From Pseudomonas antarctica (GTDB taxonomy: Bacteria > Pseudomonadota > Gammaproteobacteria > Pseudomonadales > Pseudomonadaceae), in NCBI RefSeq assembly GCF_001647715.1, contig NZ_CP015600.1, positions 1,860,001 through 1,924,000 on the forward strand: a stretch of DNA of 64,000 bases, written 5' to 3'. The translations under genes and the position numbers were made by a program. This document shows, piece by piece, positions 15,816 to 23,915 of the stretch (position 1 is its first letter; each line of letters begins with the position of its first letter). The notes under the pieces were generated by a model that worked only from the letters and a program-made list of their open reading frames with translations, was not told the origin of the DNA and made no database searches.

Positions 15816-16985
15816 TTAGCTGTTGATGCCCTTGGCGAAGTCGATCAGGTAACGGTCGGTGATTCGCTGGCGGAAGGTGAGGTCTTCAAGCGGCGGCACT
15901 GGGGTGTAGTCATAATCCACCCATAGCTTGCCGGCCTTGAGGGTGTCCTTGGTGTTGATGTCGTCTGGATACCAGCAGCTGCCCCCGATCAAGTAACCCT
16001 GTGATTTCAACTCGCGCATCTTGGCGTTTACGCCTTCGACCAGGTCGCGTACCAGCGAGGCGTGCATAGGGCGGTCGATGGCCCACATATGCGCTTCGGC
16101 CATGGTGTCCGCGAGGATCTGCGCAGTGCGCGTGTAGTTTTCGAAAGCGAACTGCGGATCGTCGCTGCAGGTACGGCTGCCCCAGAAGCGGAAGCCGTTG
16201 GCATGGATCAACGTGGTGACGTCGTTACTGTTGAGGTAGTTGGCGTCGGTGGCCGGGTTTTGCAGATCCCAGAACACATCGGCGTTGATGCCGGTGACGC
16301 CGCTTACGGCCACGTTCGAAAGAGTTTTATGCCAGCCCGTATCCTGGTCGATCTTGGCCCGCAGGCCGAGAGCACGGGCTACTGCCGAGGCGGTGGTGGT
16401 CTTGTTGGCGACAGTGTCCCAGTTCTGGAAGTCCGGCCAGATCACCATCATTTCGCGGGCGCCGAAGTTTTCGCGGTAAGCGACAACCTCTTCTTTCGTT
16501 TTACAGCCCCAGGCGCTGACGTAGGCAAAGGCGCGAAGGTCTTTGGCAATGGCGCCGAGGGCGGTGGCCACTTGCAAACTGTCCAGGCCTGGCACGCCGA
16601 GAATGCGCGGCGTCATGCCCACGCGTGACTTGGCTACAAGCAAGGCTTTCATGCCGGTGTATTGGCCGTTCGGAGTGGTGCCGCCGATCAGAGCGCTGGT
16701 GGTGGCCGCTTCGTCGGCACCTTCCTTGACCCGTACCACGATGACGTAGGGCTTGGTCTGATCTGCGATGCCTTGCAGGCTCGCAGCCAGGGTGCCCTTG
16801 ACGCCGGCTTTGCCGACTGCTGTTTGTACGTTAGTGAGCAGGACGGGCGTGTCCAGTGGGAAAACAAGCGGGTCCGCATCCTCAGCCGTACAAACCATGC
16901 CGATAACTGCGGTGGGAATAGTGCGAATGGGGCGGGTGCCGTCGTTGAGTTCGATGACCCGCACGCCGTGGAGATAATCGGCCAT
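15816..16985 (-). CDS. FI: Tail sheath protein (P2 gpFI-like)
   Basis: This 389-aa protein starts MADYLHGVRVIELNDGTRPI and carries TAVIGMVCTAEDADPLVFPL and, near the end, the conserved LTFRQRITDRYLIDFAKGIN. This is the contractile sheath. It is the first gene of the FI-FII-E-E'-T-U-D unit; a TTGTA-N11-TACA dyad about 75 bp upstream is the likely activator site for its late promoter. Confidence 0.95.
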   Translation of the reverse strand: MADYLHGVRVIELNDGTRPIRTIPTAVIGMVCTAEDADPLVFPLDTPVLLTNVQTAVGKAGVKGTLAASLQGIADQTKPYVIVVRVKEGADEAATTSALIGGTTPNGQYTGMKALLVAKSRVGMTPRILGVPGLDSLQVATALGAIAKDLRAFAYVSAWGCKTKEEVVAYRENFGAREMMVIWPDFQNWDTVANKTTTASAVARALGLRAKIDQDTGWHKTLSNVAVSGVTGINADVFWDLQNPATDANYLNSNDVTTLIHANGFRFWGSRTCSDDPQFAFENYTRTAQILADTMAEAHMWAIDRPMHASLVRDLVEGVNAKMRELKSQGYLIGGSCWYPDDINTKDTLKAGKLWVDYDYTPVPPLEDLTFRQRITDRYLIDFAKGINS

Positions 16986-17060
16986 GGGTTATGCCTGCGC
17001 TGTGATGGAATGACAGTGCACAGGCTGCCGCGCGCGCGCCGATTGGGCGAGCGGCGCGGC

Positions 17061-17081
17061 TTGTAAGCGGGGTGTCTACAG
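17061..17081 (-). promoter_or_regulatory. Late-promoter activator dyad upstream of FI
   Basis: TTGTA at 17061-17065 and TACA at 17077-17080 are separated by 11 bp. The same arrangement occurs at 21586-21606 and 28865-28885, all at the heads of late units. The dyad centre is about 86 bp upstream of the FI start codon. This is a candidate Ogr-type activator site. Confidence 0.65.
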
Positions 17082-17110
17082 GATCAAGTGGTGAGTGTCC
17101 CGAAGTCGAA

Positions 17111-17536
17111 TCACTCCGCAGTCACCGCCAGCCACCCAGGCGCTGCCGGTCGATGCTCGTTCAGAGGGAATTCGCCGGCTTCCGGCCAATCACGCAACTG
17201 TCGGCGATAGGCTTGCAGCTCCGCGTACTGGTCGGGCGTAAGGGAAGTTGGCGAACCGTCCTCGAGTTCGTCGCGATGCCGCGTTACGACGCTATCCGTT
17301 GCGCCGAGCTGCAAGTCACGCCATGCCCGTTCGACCGCTGCGAGTGCTTCTTGGGAGGGCGGTGTGGGATCCGACAGGAATGGATAACCATCCTCAGCCC
17401 AAGTGATTACCTTGCCTTCACCTTGCCCCTTCAATAGAGCGGCATGTATTTCAGCGTCAATTTCCACAGCATCCGAGGGCATGAATTCGTTAACTGCTGG
17501 GTCGTAAAAGTAACCAGTTTTTTTGGACGCGAACAT
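17111..17536 (-). CDS. Tail fibre assembly protein
   Basis: This 141-aa protein starts MFASKKTGYFYDPAVNEFMP and ends with the RRQLRDWPEAGEFPLNEHRP segment seen in phage tail fibre assembly proteins (Caudo_TAP/Tfa type; the R-L-W-P motif). It directly follows the fibre gene, with which such chaperones are co-inherited. It is the last gene of the V-W-J-I-H unit. Confidence 0.85.
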   Translation of the reverse strand: MFASKKTGYFYDPAVNEFMPSDAVEIDAEIHAALLKGQGEGKVITWAEDGYPFLSDPTPPSQEALAAVERAWRDLQLGATDSVVTRHRDELEDGSPTSLTPDQYAELQAYRRQLRDWPEAGEFPLNEHRPAAPGWLAVTAE

Positions 17537-17557
17537 AAATCCATCTCCTAAAGAGAT

Positions 17558-19099
17558 CTAAATGCCTTTCGCAAAATAGGTGCTTGCTTGCGTGGCGACA
17601 GTGAGTGATGAATTCCAGAATCTGACCTGACCGGCGGATTCGTTATATGAGTTAATCCCAGGACTACCCGCCTGCGATGCTCCCGCCCCAGCCACAATCG
17701 CCAAGGGGCCGTTGGGGAATTTGATCGGGTAATTGATCAGGACCGAACCGCCAGCTGGGATCGGAGGAACGATGCCCCATTGCTCGATATGACCCGAAGG
17801 CAATTTCTGATAGCCGTTCGCCGTAAGGCGCGCGGAGAAACCCGGCGAGTACTTAAGTGAGGCGTCCCCACCATCAAAACTCCATCCGCTCCCCCCTAAT
17901 AGTCGGCGGAATACGCCCAGGGAGCCGACCGGGATGAAAAATGGCCCTGGCTCAGTAATCGTATTTGTCAGGGTGTCCCCCGTCGCAGCGACCACCCAGA
18001 CACCGCCAGACAAAGAGCTGCCGATAGTGATCAATGACGCGGCCGCAACACTCGACGCTGGGGGTAAAGCAACCGTCGAAAGTTGTGCAAAGTTACTCAG
18101 CCTTCCCACATCTGCCGCAGTTAAAGCTGTGTCGCCCGTGTAGTTCGTTTGCCCTGCATAACTGCCAAGAGCGTGCTGCACATACTCAGTAGTCGCTAAT
18201 CGCTTGCTGATATCAAACTGTGCAGGGGTTGGTGTAGTTGGAGACCCCAGGAGCGCGGGAGAATTGATCGGCGCAAAACCTTGAGTCACGTTCTGAAAGG
18301 TCAATGGCGTGGTGCCTAGGACGATCACACCGTCCGTGATCAACTGCCAGCGCGTATCGGCCAAAGTGGCGCCTTGCTCGACCGATACCAGAAGCGCCGA
18401 CGTCACTTCTGCATTGCTGTCAGCATCGTCCGAACGCTTCCATACGGCCGCCGCAGCGATGTACAGGCCGTTGTCCTTTGCGACAGTCTGGTTTTTTACC
18501 AGCACGCGATCCCCAGCAACCAACACAACACCGTCGATGGTCTGTAGGCCCGCCAGGGCGATGTTTGCCGTGGTGGCCACACGTACCGACTGCTTGTTGT
18601 CGAGCTTGTAAAGCTCTTCCATGATCCGTTGTTCGACGTACTCGCGGGTTGCCAGTACCACCGCCGGGTCAATCTTGAGCGTGATGTTGCCGGTACTGGC
18701 AACGATGAAATTCATCCGCACGACTTGAGTACGCCCTGACCCTTGCGATAGGGCCGGCTTATAGCTGGGCGCGCAGTTCGCCACGGCCACCAGGTCACCG
18801 TCCGCGTCGTACAGACCGATCTCACGGATCCAGCGTCCGCCTTCATCGGCCGGAATTATCTGTTCAGCAATAATCACGGCGGCGTTGATGGGATCGACTC
18901 GCAGCTGATTCAGCGGGCGGCGTCGCCACTCGTTGATGAGCCGGGTTTGCAGTTCGTTCGGAATGGGGTCCGTACCATTGGCATCGCCCACGCCCATCTC
19001 GGTGAGTTTCCATGGCACGCCGAGCGCGTCGGCGTTCGCCTGCTTGGCTCTCCCCACAGCGGTGAGGATCGCGAAAAACTGAGAGTTCCCATCAATCAT
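17558..19099 (-). CDS. H: Tail fibre protein (P2 gpH-like)
   Basis: In this 513-aa protein residues 1-160 are a phage tail-collar N-terminal domain (GNSQFFAILTAVGRAKQANA, PWKLTEMGVGDANGTDPIPN, WIREIGLYDADGDLVAVANC) that attaches to the baseplate. The middle is Thr/Val-rich shaft, and the C-terminus (GYQKLPSGHIEQWGIVPPIP onwards) is a receptor-binding or trimerising tip of the GYQKLPSG type seen in Pseudomonas phages and R-pyocins. It determines host range. It overlaps gene I by 8 bp. Confidence 0.9.
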   Translation of the reverse strand: MIDGNSQFFAILTAVGRAKQANADALGVPWKLTEMGVGDANGTDPIPNELQTRLINEWRRRPLNQLRVDPINAAVIIAEQIIPADEGGRWIREIGLYDADGDLVAVANCAPSYKPALSQGSGRTQVVRMNFIVASTGNITLKIDPAVVLATREYVEQRIMEELYKLDNKQSVRVATTANIALAGLQTIDGVVLVAGDRVLVKNQTVAKDNGLYIAAAAVWKRSDDADSNAEVTSALLVSVEQGATLADTRWQLITDGVIVLGTTPLTFQNVTQGFAPINSPALLGSPTTPTPAQFDISKRLATTEYVQHALGSYAGQTNYTGDTALTAADVGRLSNFAQLSTVALPPASSVAAASLITIGSSLSGGVWVVAATGDTLTNTITEPGPFFIPVGSLGVFRRLLGGSGWSFDGGDASLKYSPGFSARLTANGYQKLPSGHIEQWGIVPPIPAGGSVLINYPIKFPNGPLAIVAGAGASQAGSPGINSYNESAGQVRFWNSSLTVATQASTYFAKGI

Positions 19100-19712
19100 A
19101 ATAAACGTCCAGTGTGTCTATGGAGTGTTCGCGCCCGACTATGCCTATGGTCCCAGTGACCTCGATATCACGCATGACCGGTGGGTAAACGTCGATTTCG
19201 TCGCCTTCGTACAAGGCAACACAAATGTTCAAAACCCCTTGTGTTTCGAGGCTGATTGCCAGGCCTGTGAGATGTCGGGTCACCGGCCTGGCGTCATCAA
19301 TCAGCCAGGTGAGTTCTTGATACATCTCTTCGGTGATCCCGGTGTCGAGTACTCCGACCTTGATGGCGAAAGTACCCGGCACGCCCTGTGGGGTGGTCTG
19401 CCACCACTCCAGCACCTCAATCAGGTAGCCCAGCGGCTCGACGACACGGCGCAGTGCGCCGATGGTGCCCTTACGCGAGTGGATGTAGTGGGATGAGCGG
19501 ATGGCGGCGCGCTTGGCTGCCTCAGTCCATTTGCTATCCCAGCGGTCGACTGAAAAGGCCCAGGCCAGGTAAGGCAGCAGCGCAACCGGGCAGGTGTCCG
19601 GATTGCACAGCTGTCGTAAAGGGATAGGCACGCGCTGGATCTGCGCGAGCGCCTGCGCCGCGTGATGCTCCAAAGGGGTGGAGTTGCCCGGCAGTAGTTG
19701 CTGGACACCCAT
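19092..19712 (-). CDS. I: Baseplate protein I (P2 gpI-like)
   Basis: This 206-aa protein has LPGNSTPLEHHAAQALAQIQ, DTCPVALLPYLAWAFSVDRW and RKGTIGALRRVVEPLG, the conserved core of the phage tail protein I family. It is part of the baseplate wedge. It adjoins J with overlapping start and stop. Confidence 0.92.
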   Translation of the reverse strand: MGVQQLLPGNSTPLEHHAAQALAQIQRVPIPLRQLCNPDTCPVALLPYLAWAFSVDRWDSKWTEAAKRAAIRSSHYIHSRKGTIGALRRVVEPLGYLIEVLEWWQTTPQGVPGTFAIKVGVLDTGITEEMYQELTWLIDDARPVTRHLTGLAISLETQGVLNICVALYEGDEIDVYPPVMRDIEVTGTIGIVGREHSIDTLDVYYD

Positions 19713-20623
19713 TATTCTGCGCCTCGCTTGACGTCGACACCGGTGCAGTAGGGCGCCTGGGCCTTGGTCGCGACGATATCGACCCAGCCTTCCAGCTCCA
19801 CCTTGCGCACGCCTTCTACGTGAAGTGCGGCGTGGATTGCCGATCTCGACACTTCCATACCGAGGCGGCGACGTTGGTTGACGTAGGTCAACAGACGCGC
19901 TTCGGCAGCGGCAAGAATTGGCTCGGACTCCGGCCCGGTCGACAGGAGGTAGACTTTTGCCTTGATCTGGTAGCGCACAATTTGCGCGCCCTGAACAATC
20001 AGGCGGTCGGCCACCGGCCGACGGTCCTCGTCGCTGAGGTACGTGTTGACGACGGCGAGCAGTTCAGGAGCAGCCGTGCCATCACCCAGAAGTGATTGCA
20101 CGGTAACGACGGCAACTGCTGGTGAGGGGCTTTCGGCTGTGGCATCAGCTACCCGGCCATCCGCCGCCCTGGCGTGAAAGATGTAGCTGTTGCGTGGGCC
20201 GGCAGTGCTCAAACCTTCCCAGGCCATCTGCGCACGCTCGCGCAAACTGTCGTCTCCTTCCATGAGCTTTGGCACGGGGGGGATGGCGTTGGCTCGGCCC
20301 TCTTGGATCACCAGGCGCTTGACGTTGAAGTTTGCGGCCAACTGTTCCAGGTCTGTCCCTCGCGCCGCGGCGAGCAGGTTGGCCAGGGATGCTTCGTTGA
20401 CGCGTTGCCGCCATACGGTTTCACGGTAGGCATTCTCCTGCAGCAGCTTGGTCAGTGGCTCGGATTCCATTTCCAGACGTGCGGCAATTTCCGCCTGTTC
20501 TTCGACCGGCCACAGGCTGATCGCATAGGCCTTACGCTCGGCCAAGATCTGTTCGAAGTCGACTTGCTCAACAATCTGCGGCGCCGGGAGTTGGCTAAGG
20601 TCGATGGCGGCGAAGCTGTTCAT
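19712..20623 (-). CDS. J: Baseplate assembly protein J (P2 gpJ-like)
   Basis: This 303-aa protein starts MNSFAAIDLSQLPAPQIVEQ and contains RAQMAWEGLSTAGPRNSYIF and EDRRPVADRLIVQGAQIVRY, typical of the gpJ/Mu gp47 baseplate wedge family. It overlaps W by 4 bp and I by 1 bp in the V-W-J-I block. Confidence 0.93.
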   Translation of the reverse strand: MNSFAAIDLSQLPAPQIVEQVDFEQILAERKAYAISLWPVEEQAEIAARLEMESEPLTKLLQENAYRETVWRQRVNEASLANLLAAARGTDLEQLAANFNVKRLVIQEGRANAIPPVPKLMEGDDSLRERAQMAWEGLSTAGPRNSYIFHARAADGRVADATAESPSPAVAVVTVQSLLGDGTAAPELLAVVNTYLSDEDRRPVADRLIVQGAQIVRYQIKAKVYLLSTGPESEPILAAAEARLLTYVNQRRRLGMEVSRSAIHAALHVEGVRKVELEGWVDIVATKAQAPYCTGVDVKRGAE

Positions 20624-20964
20624 ACACTGCCTCCCAGCTGCAGCGGCACGCTGAGGCTCAGCGGTTCATTCGTGTCCACCACTGTGGCCTCCAGATCGAT
20701 CGAGGCCTGGCCTTGCATGTTCGCTCCCACAAATTGCACGAGACTCAAGCTGATGCGGGTTTCCCAGCGCATCACTGCCATGACGGTGGCCGCGTATACG
20801 CGCAGGCGGGTGACGTCGTTAAAAGGGTGGTCTACCAGTTCGGGCAACAGGCTGCCGTATTCGCGGCGCATCACACGGGTGCCGATTCGGGTGGTGAGAA
20901 TGTCGGTGATGGCCTGACTGATGTGATCGCGCTCGCCGATGGCACCGCCGGTTTGTCGGTTCAT
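20620..20964 (-). CDS. W: Baseplate wedge protein W (gp25-like)
   Basis: This 114-aa protein has ITDILTTRIGTRVMRREYGS and LPELVDHPFN, the signature of the P2 gpW/T4 gp25 baseplate family. It overlaps V and J by 4 bp each. Confidence 0.93.
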   Translation of the reverse strand: MNRQTGGAIGERDHISQAITDILTTRIGTRVMRREYGSLLPELVDHPFNDVTRLRVYAATVMAVMRWETRISLSLVQFVGANMQGQASIDLEATVVDTNEPLSLSVPLQLGGSV

Positions 20965-21539
20965 GATGGGATGGGCACCCCCGACTGGTCGCCGCCGACC
21001 TTGACGCCGGTGTGCGGGTGTTTGACCAAGCTGACACCGGCTGCAACCACGTCAATCGACACGTCAACCCGGCCGGTGACAGTCTGATTGCCGGTTTGGA
21101 TGTAGTCGCCCTGGTGTTTGATGTCGCCGACCAGGTTGATGCCGCCACGGCTGATTAGATTGGTGGTGCCACCGTCGGCCAGTGTGGCGTTTAGGTGGTG
21201 GGCCACGCTGTCGTACTCAATCACTGAACCGTCAGCATACGTTCGGCGGTGCAGGCCGGCGCGGTTGCCATTGGCCGGGATGTGGTCGCTGAACACACCT
21301 GTCACGACGATGCCGTTAGCGAGTTGTCCGGATGGGCTGAACAGGATCACCTGCTCGCCAATGGTAGGCGGATCCCACTCACGGTCGGAGCCTGCTCGCG
21401 GAGCGAGCCATGGAAGCCAGGCGGTGGTCAGCTTCCCCGTCATTACCTTCACGCGTGGGGGCTCCACCTGCACGTCGGCGATGACGCCGAAGCGGATGAG
21501 GTTTTCGAGCAGGCGAGATAGGGCGGCAAAATCGTTCAT
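20961..21539 (-). CDS. V: Baseplate spike protein V (P2 gpV-like)
   Basis: This 192-aa protein has an N-terminal OB-like domain (IRFGVIADVQVEPPRVKVMT, AWLPWLAPRAGSDREWDPPT, GEQVILFSPSGQLANGIVVT) and a C-terminal beta-helix ending in HPHTGVKVGGDQSGVPI, a metal-binding spike tip (HxH). It punctures the outer membrane on sheath contraction. It is the first gene of the V-W-J-I-H unit; no good ribosome-binding site is visible. The dyad at 21586-21606 lies just upstream. Confidence 0.93.
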   Translation of the reverse strand: MNDFAALSRLLENLIRFGVIADVQVEPPRVKVMTGKLTTAWLPWLAPRAGSDREWDPPTIGEQVILFSPSGQLANGIVVTGVFSDHIPANGNRAGLHRRTYADGSVIEYDSVAHHLNATLADGGTTNLISRGGINLVGDIKHQGDYIQTGNQTVTGRVDVSIDVVAAGVSLVKHPHTGVKVGGDQSGVPIPS

Positions 21540-21585
21540 GGCGCCGATGTTGAGGTTGCACGCGCGAAGATGCAGCTTTTAGGGG

Positions 21586-21606
21586 TTGTATGAGGCTCTT
21601 ATACAA
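21586..21606. promoter_or_regulatory. Late activator dyad upstream of V
   Basis: TTGTA-N11-TACAA, a perfect 5-bp dyad. It lies 47 bp upstream of the V start codon on one side and 63 bp upstream of the cargo gene start on the other, so the same site could serve either direction. Confidence 0.65.
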
Positions 21607-21669
21607 TCCCTGACGGAAGTCGATATAGTACGAAAGCAGGCTATTTATGAGTATTCGGGGAAGACAAAA

Positions 21670-22230
21670 ATGTTTGACGTTATTAAGCATGCATCATCTG
21701 AATCATGGGTCGGGCTTGCAGGCGTACTTTTTGGTGCGTTTCTCACCACATTTAGTGTGTGGCTAACAAATAGGGCAAATTTCAGGAATTTGAAGGAGCA
21801 GTTAAGGCATAGCGAAAAATTAAATGACAACAAACAGAGAAAGGAGCGATTAGAGGAGTTGTATATTTTAATAGGTCACTGGAATAATTTATTTTTTAGT
21901 CATTATATAAATTTGACCTTGGTTATGCGTGGGCAAATAGACTATAACCAGTATCTTGATATGATTAATGATCCGGAAAAGAAAGGTGTTGACTTTAATC
22001 GTATTGAAATGATTATTGATATATATGGGGAGGAATTTTCCCAGGCATTCGATAAAGTCATAAAAGTTCGAGAAAAAATCAATGCGATAAATGCTTCGCA
22101 TAAGCGCGCCTATTTGAATGGAAGTTCCGGAGAGGACTTTCTCGATATTGCATCTGATGCCCAATTAGATCTGGGGAAAGCATGCGATAGCCTCAAGCTG
22201 CAAATAGCTGAAGCTGCACGAACAGCCTAA
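21670..22230 (+). CDS. AT-rich membrane-anchored cargo protein inside the tail operon
   Basis: This 186-aa protein starts MFDVIKHASSESWVGLAGVL with GGGGA 8 bp upstream. One transmembrane segment lies at about 10-32 (GLAGVLFGAFLTTFSVWL) and is followed by a long coiled-coil or helical cytoplasmic part with many Lys/Glu/Asn. It is strongly AT-rich and points against the surrounding late genes, between V and S. That is the signature of a moron acquired separately. It resembles small membrane proteins used for superinfection exclusion, but no specific family was recognised. Confidence 0.75.
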   Translation: MFDVIKHASSESWVGLAGVLFGAFLTTFSVWLTNRANFRNLKEQLRHSEKLNDNKQRKERLEELYILIGHWNNLFFSHYINLTLVMRGQIDYNQYLDMINDPEKKGVDFNRIEMIIDIYGEEFSQAFDKVIKVREKINAINASHKRAYLNGSSGEDFLDIASDAQLDLGKACDSLKLQIAEAARTA

Positions 22231-22238
22231 ATGAAAAT

Positions 22239-22703
22239 TTAATTATCGATTTTTATATGAGCTAATAGACCATCGCGGATTAAATCTATGTCGGCATCTG
22301 TAAAGCCCAGCAATTCCCTCTGCTCGTAATTTACATCTGGCGCATTCCGTTCTGCCCGATCCTTCAAACCAAATTGGTGAACCCTAGCTATCTTGGCGAT
22401 GCGCCCTGTGAAACTTACCGTAACTGCATTGCTGTCGCCTCGGGCTTTCATATAGGTCGCGGTGCGCAGCTTTTTGAACATCTCAGCCTTACGCTGGATG
22501 CGGCCTTGCTTACCGCGCAAGTCCCGCTTTTTACGTGGCGCGAACTTGCTGCCGTCAGGGTTTAGCTGTGTCTGCACCCGTTTTTGTTGGCTCCGTCGCA
22601 GTTCCTGGCCAATGGAGCGGGCAAGCTGATTCCGGGCGGCGGGCTGGAGTTTCTCCAGTAGGCCGGCCGCCCAAGTTTCAAGCGCTTCCAGTTTATCGGC
22701 CAT
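22239..22703 (-). CDS. S: Tail completion protein S (virion morphogenesis)
   Basis: This 154-aa protein has ETWAAGLLEKLQPAARNQLA, RIQTQ-like basic segments, DGSKFAPRKKRDLRGKQGRI and RVHQFGLKDRAERNAPDVNY, matching the phage virion morphogenesis (gpS) family. It completes tail tip or head-tail joining. It overlaps the R gene by 11 bp. Confidence 0.92.
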   Translation of the reverse strand: MADKLEALETWAAGLLEKLQPAARNQLARSIGQELRRSQQKRVQTQLNPDGSKFAPRKKRDLRGKQGRIQRKAEMFKKLRTATYMKARGDSNAVTVSFTGRIAKIARVHQFGLKDRAERNAPDVNYEQRELLGFTDADIDLIRDGLLAHIKIDN

Positions 22704-23175
22704 CTGGTACTACCCATTCGTCGGCATTGCCTTTGGATCCTGGCACCCAGTTCGGATCAAGATAACCTGCCACACGCTGTGGCTCGCCGGCATGCCTCAC
22801 GGTGGTATTGCCCTGGTCATCCTTGCCTATCACCACCCGCTCTGTCAGGTGGAGTGTCAGGCCGAGGTCTACTTTGTCCTTGTCGAGAATGTCGGCCTCG
22901 AACTGCACGCCGTTTTGCGCTTTATCGTAGTTCTCCAACAGTTCAGGCTGATTGACGCTGATCCATCCGAGCAAGGGCAGCATGACGCTATCAGGGTGGC
23001 CCGCAAATGCGGTCATAATGATCTGCAGATCGTAACTGTATTCAAAGGATAGGCTTGCCGCAGCGGTGCAGCGGACCTTGCCGTTGTCGATGAATATCAG
23101 CAAGAGATCGGGGTTGTGCTGGAGTTCGGCGACGGTGGCCAGCAGATGAGCGCGCAGGCTTTCGGGCTTGTTCAT
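22693..23175 (-). CDS. R: Tail completion protein R (P2 gpR-like)
   Basis: This 160-aa protein starts MNKPESLRAHLLATVAELQH and has NPDLLLIFIDNGKVRCTAAA and FEYSYDLQIIMTAFAGHPDS, the gpR signature. The start at 23175 is chosen over a longer frame because the family begins with MNKPxxLR. It overlaps the end of Rz1 by 4 bp. Confidence 0.92.
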   Translation of the reverse strand: MNKPESLRAHLLATVAELQHNPDLLLIFIDNGKVRCTAAASLSFEYSYDLQIIMTAFAGHPDSVMLPLLGWISVNQPELLENYDKAQNGVQFEADILDKDKVDLGLTLHLTERVVIGKDDQGNTTVRHAGEPQRVAGYLDPNWVPGSKGNADEWVVPDGR

Positions 23176-23429
23176 TGGCTGGCCTGTTGGTGTTTGTAGA
23201 CCATGTCTACCTGTGCCGCGCAGTCTGCCCATGCGGCTTCGGCGCGGTCTCCGTCGGTAAGGAGGTCACCGTTGTTGAGGGGACCGGTCGCCGGTAGGTG
23301 GCACGGCACCACGGCCGGACAGCCAGTCACGATAAGCGGCGGCGCCGGTGATGGCGGGGCGCTCGCGCAGCCGCCGAGCAGCGTCAGGCAAAGGCTGATC
23401 AGCCCATTTCCGAAGGTCGTCATTTTCAA
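23172..23429 (-). CDS. lysC: Rz1-like outer-membrane spanin (LysC), nested
   Basis: This 85-aa frame lies largely inside the Rz-like gene in another frame, the usual Rz/Rz1 arrangement. It has a signal sequence ending in a lipobox (LTLLGGCASAPP) and a proline-rich mature start. It would be an outer-membrane lipoprotein that pairs with the inner-membrane spanin to fuse membranes at lysis. GAGGA sits 8 bp before a TTG at 23429-23427; an ATG two codons later (23423) is the alternative start. Confidence 0.85.
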   Translation of the reverse strand: MKMTTFGNGLISLCLTLLGGCASAPPSPAPPLIVTGCPAVVPCHLPATGPLNNGDLLTDGDRAEAAWADCAAQVDMVYKHQQASQ

Positions 23430-23715
23430 GCTTCAGTTCCTCTATTGTCCGCTCGCGCTTTGCCAGGCTCAGGCGCAACTGATCCTGTTGGGCCCGCAGG
23501 TTGCTCTGCGCGTCACGCTCCTGTCTCAATGTGTCGGTAAGCGTGTTGGCAGTTTTCAGGTTACGGTCGGCGTCGTCGCGGGCGGTCTTGGCCGCATCTT
23601 GCGCCCGTTCGGTTTTGCCCTCAGCGACGTCGATGCGTGTTTCTTGGTTCCAGATCAGCAGACCCAGGGCGCCGAGCAGGGCGATGCCGTACATGGCCTG
23701 GCGCAGGGTAATCAC
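23266..23715 (-). CDS. lysB: Rz-like inner-membrane spanin (LysB)
   Basis: This 149-aa protein has one N-terminal transmembrane segment (AMYGIALLGALGLLIWNQ) followed by a long periplasmic coiled coil (about 25-105, Ala/Arg/Asp-rich heptads) and a C-terminal ARRLRERPAITGAAAYRDWL, as in P2 LysB-type spanins. It hosts the Rz1-like gene in an alternative frame. It is located after the small 67-aa gene in the lysis block. Confidence 0.9.
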   Translation of the reverse strand: MITLRQAMYGIALLGALGLLIWNQETRIDVAEGKTERAQDAAKTARDDADRNLKTANTLTDTLRQERDAQSNLRAQQDQLRLSLAKRERTIEELKLENDDLRKWADQPLPDAARRLRERPAITGAAAYRDWLSGRGAVPPTGDRSPQQR

Positions 23716-23915
23716 GCGCGATACCAGCCGAGTTTGTTCATAGTTGCGGTGTCGAGCTGCTTGATCGGGCCGCGCACGATCACTGCCCTGGCGCCGTTCA
23801 TCAAATGAATGGATTCGGCAAATTGCTGCATGTCGTCCTGTTCGGTCGATTCGGGAACCACCAGCAGGTCACCGTCCTGCACGCGTAATTTTTGCACTGC
23901 TTTGAAGTCGATCAT
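23712..23915 (-). CDS. Small lysis-block protein, unknown
   Basis: This 67-aa protein starts MIDFKAVQKLRVQDGDLLVV with AGGGG upstream. It overlaps the endolysin stop and the spanin start by 4 bp each, so it is firmly part of the lysis operon. It contains LRVQDGDLLVVPESTEQDDM and GARAVIVRGPIKQLD. No family was recognised; similar short proteins occur at this place in other Pseudomonas P2-like phages to my recollection. Confidence 0.65.
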   Translation of the reverse strand: MIDFKAVQKLRVQDGDLLVVPESTEQDDMQQFAESIHLMNGARAVIVRGPIKQLDTATMNKLGWYRA

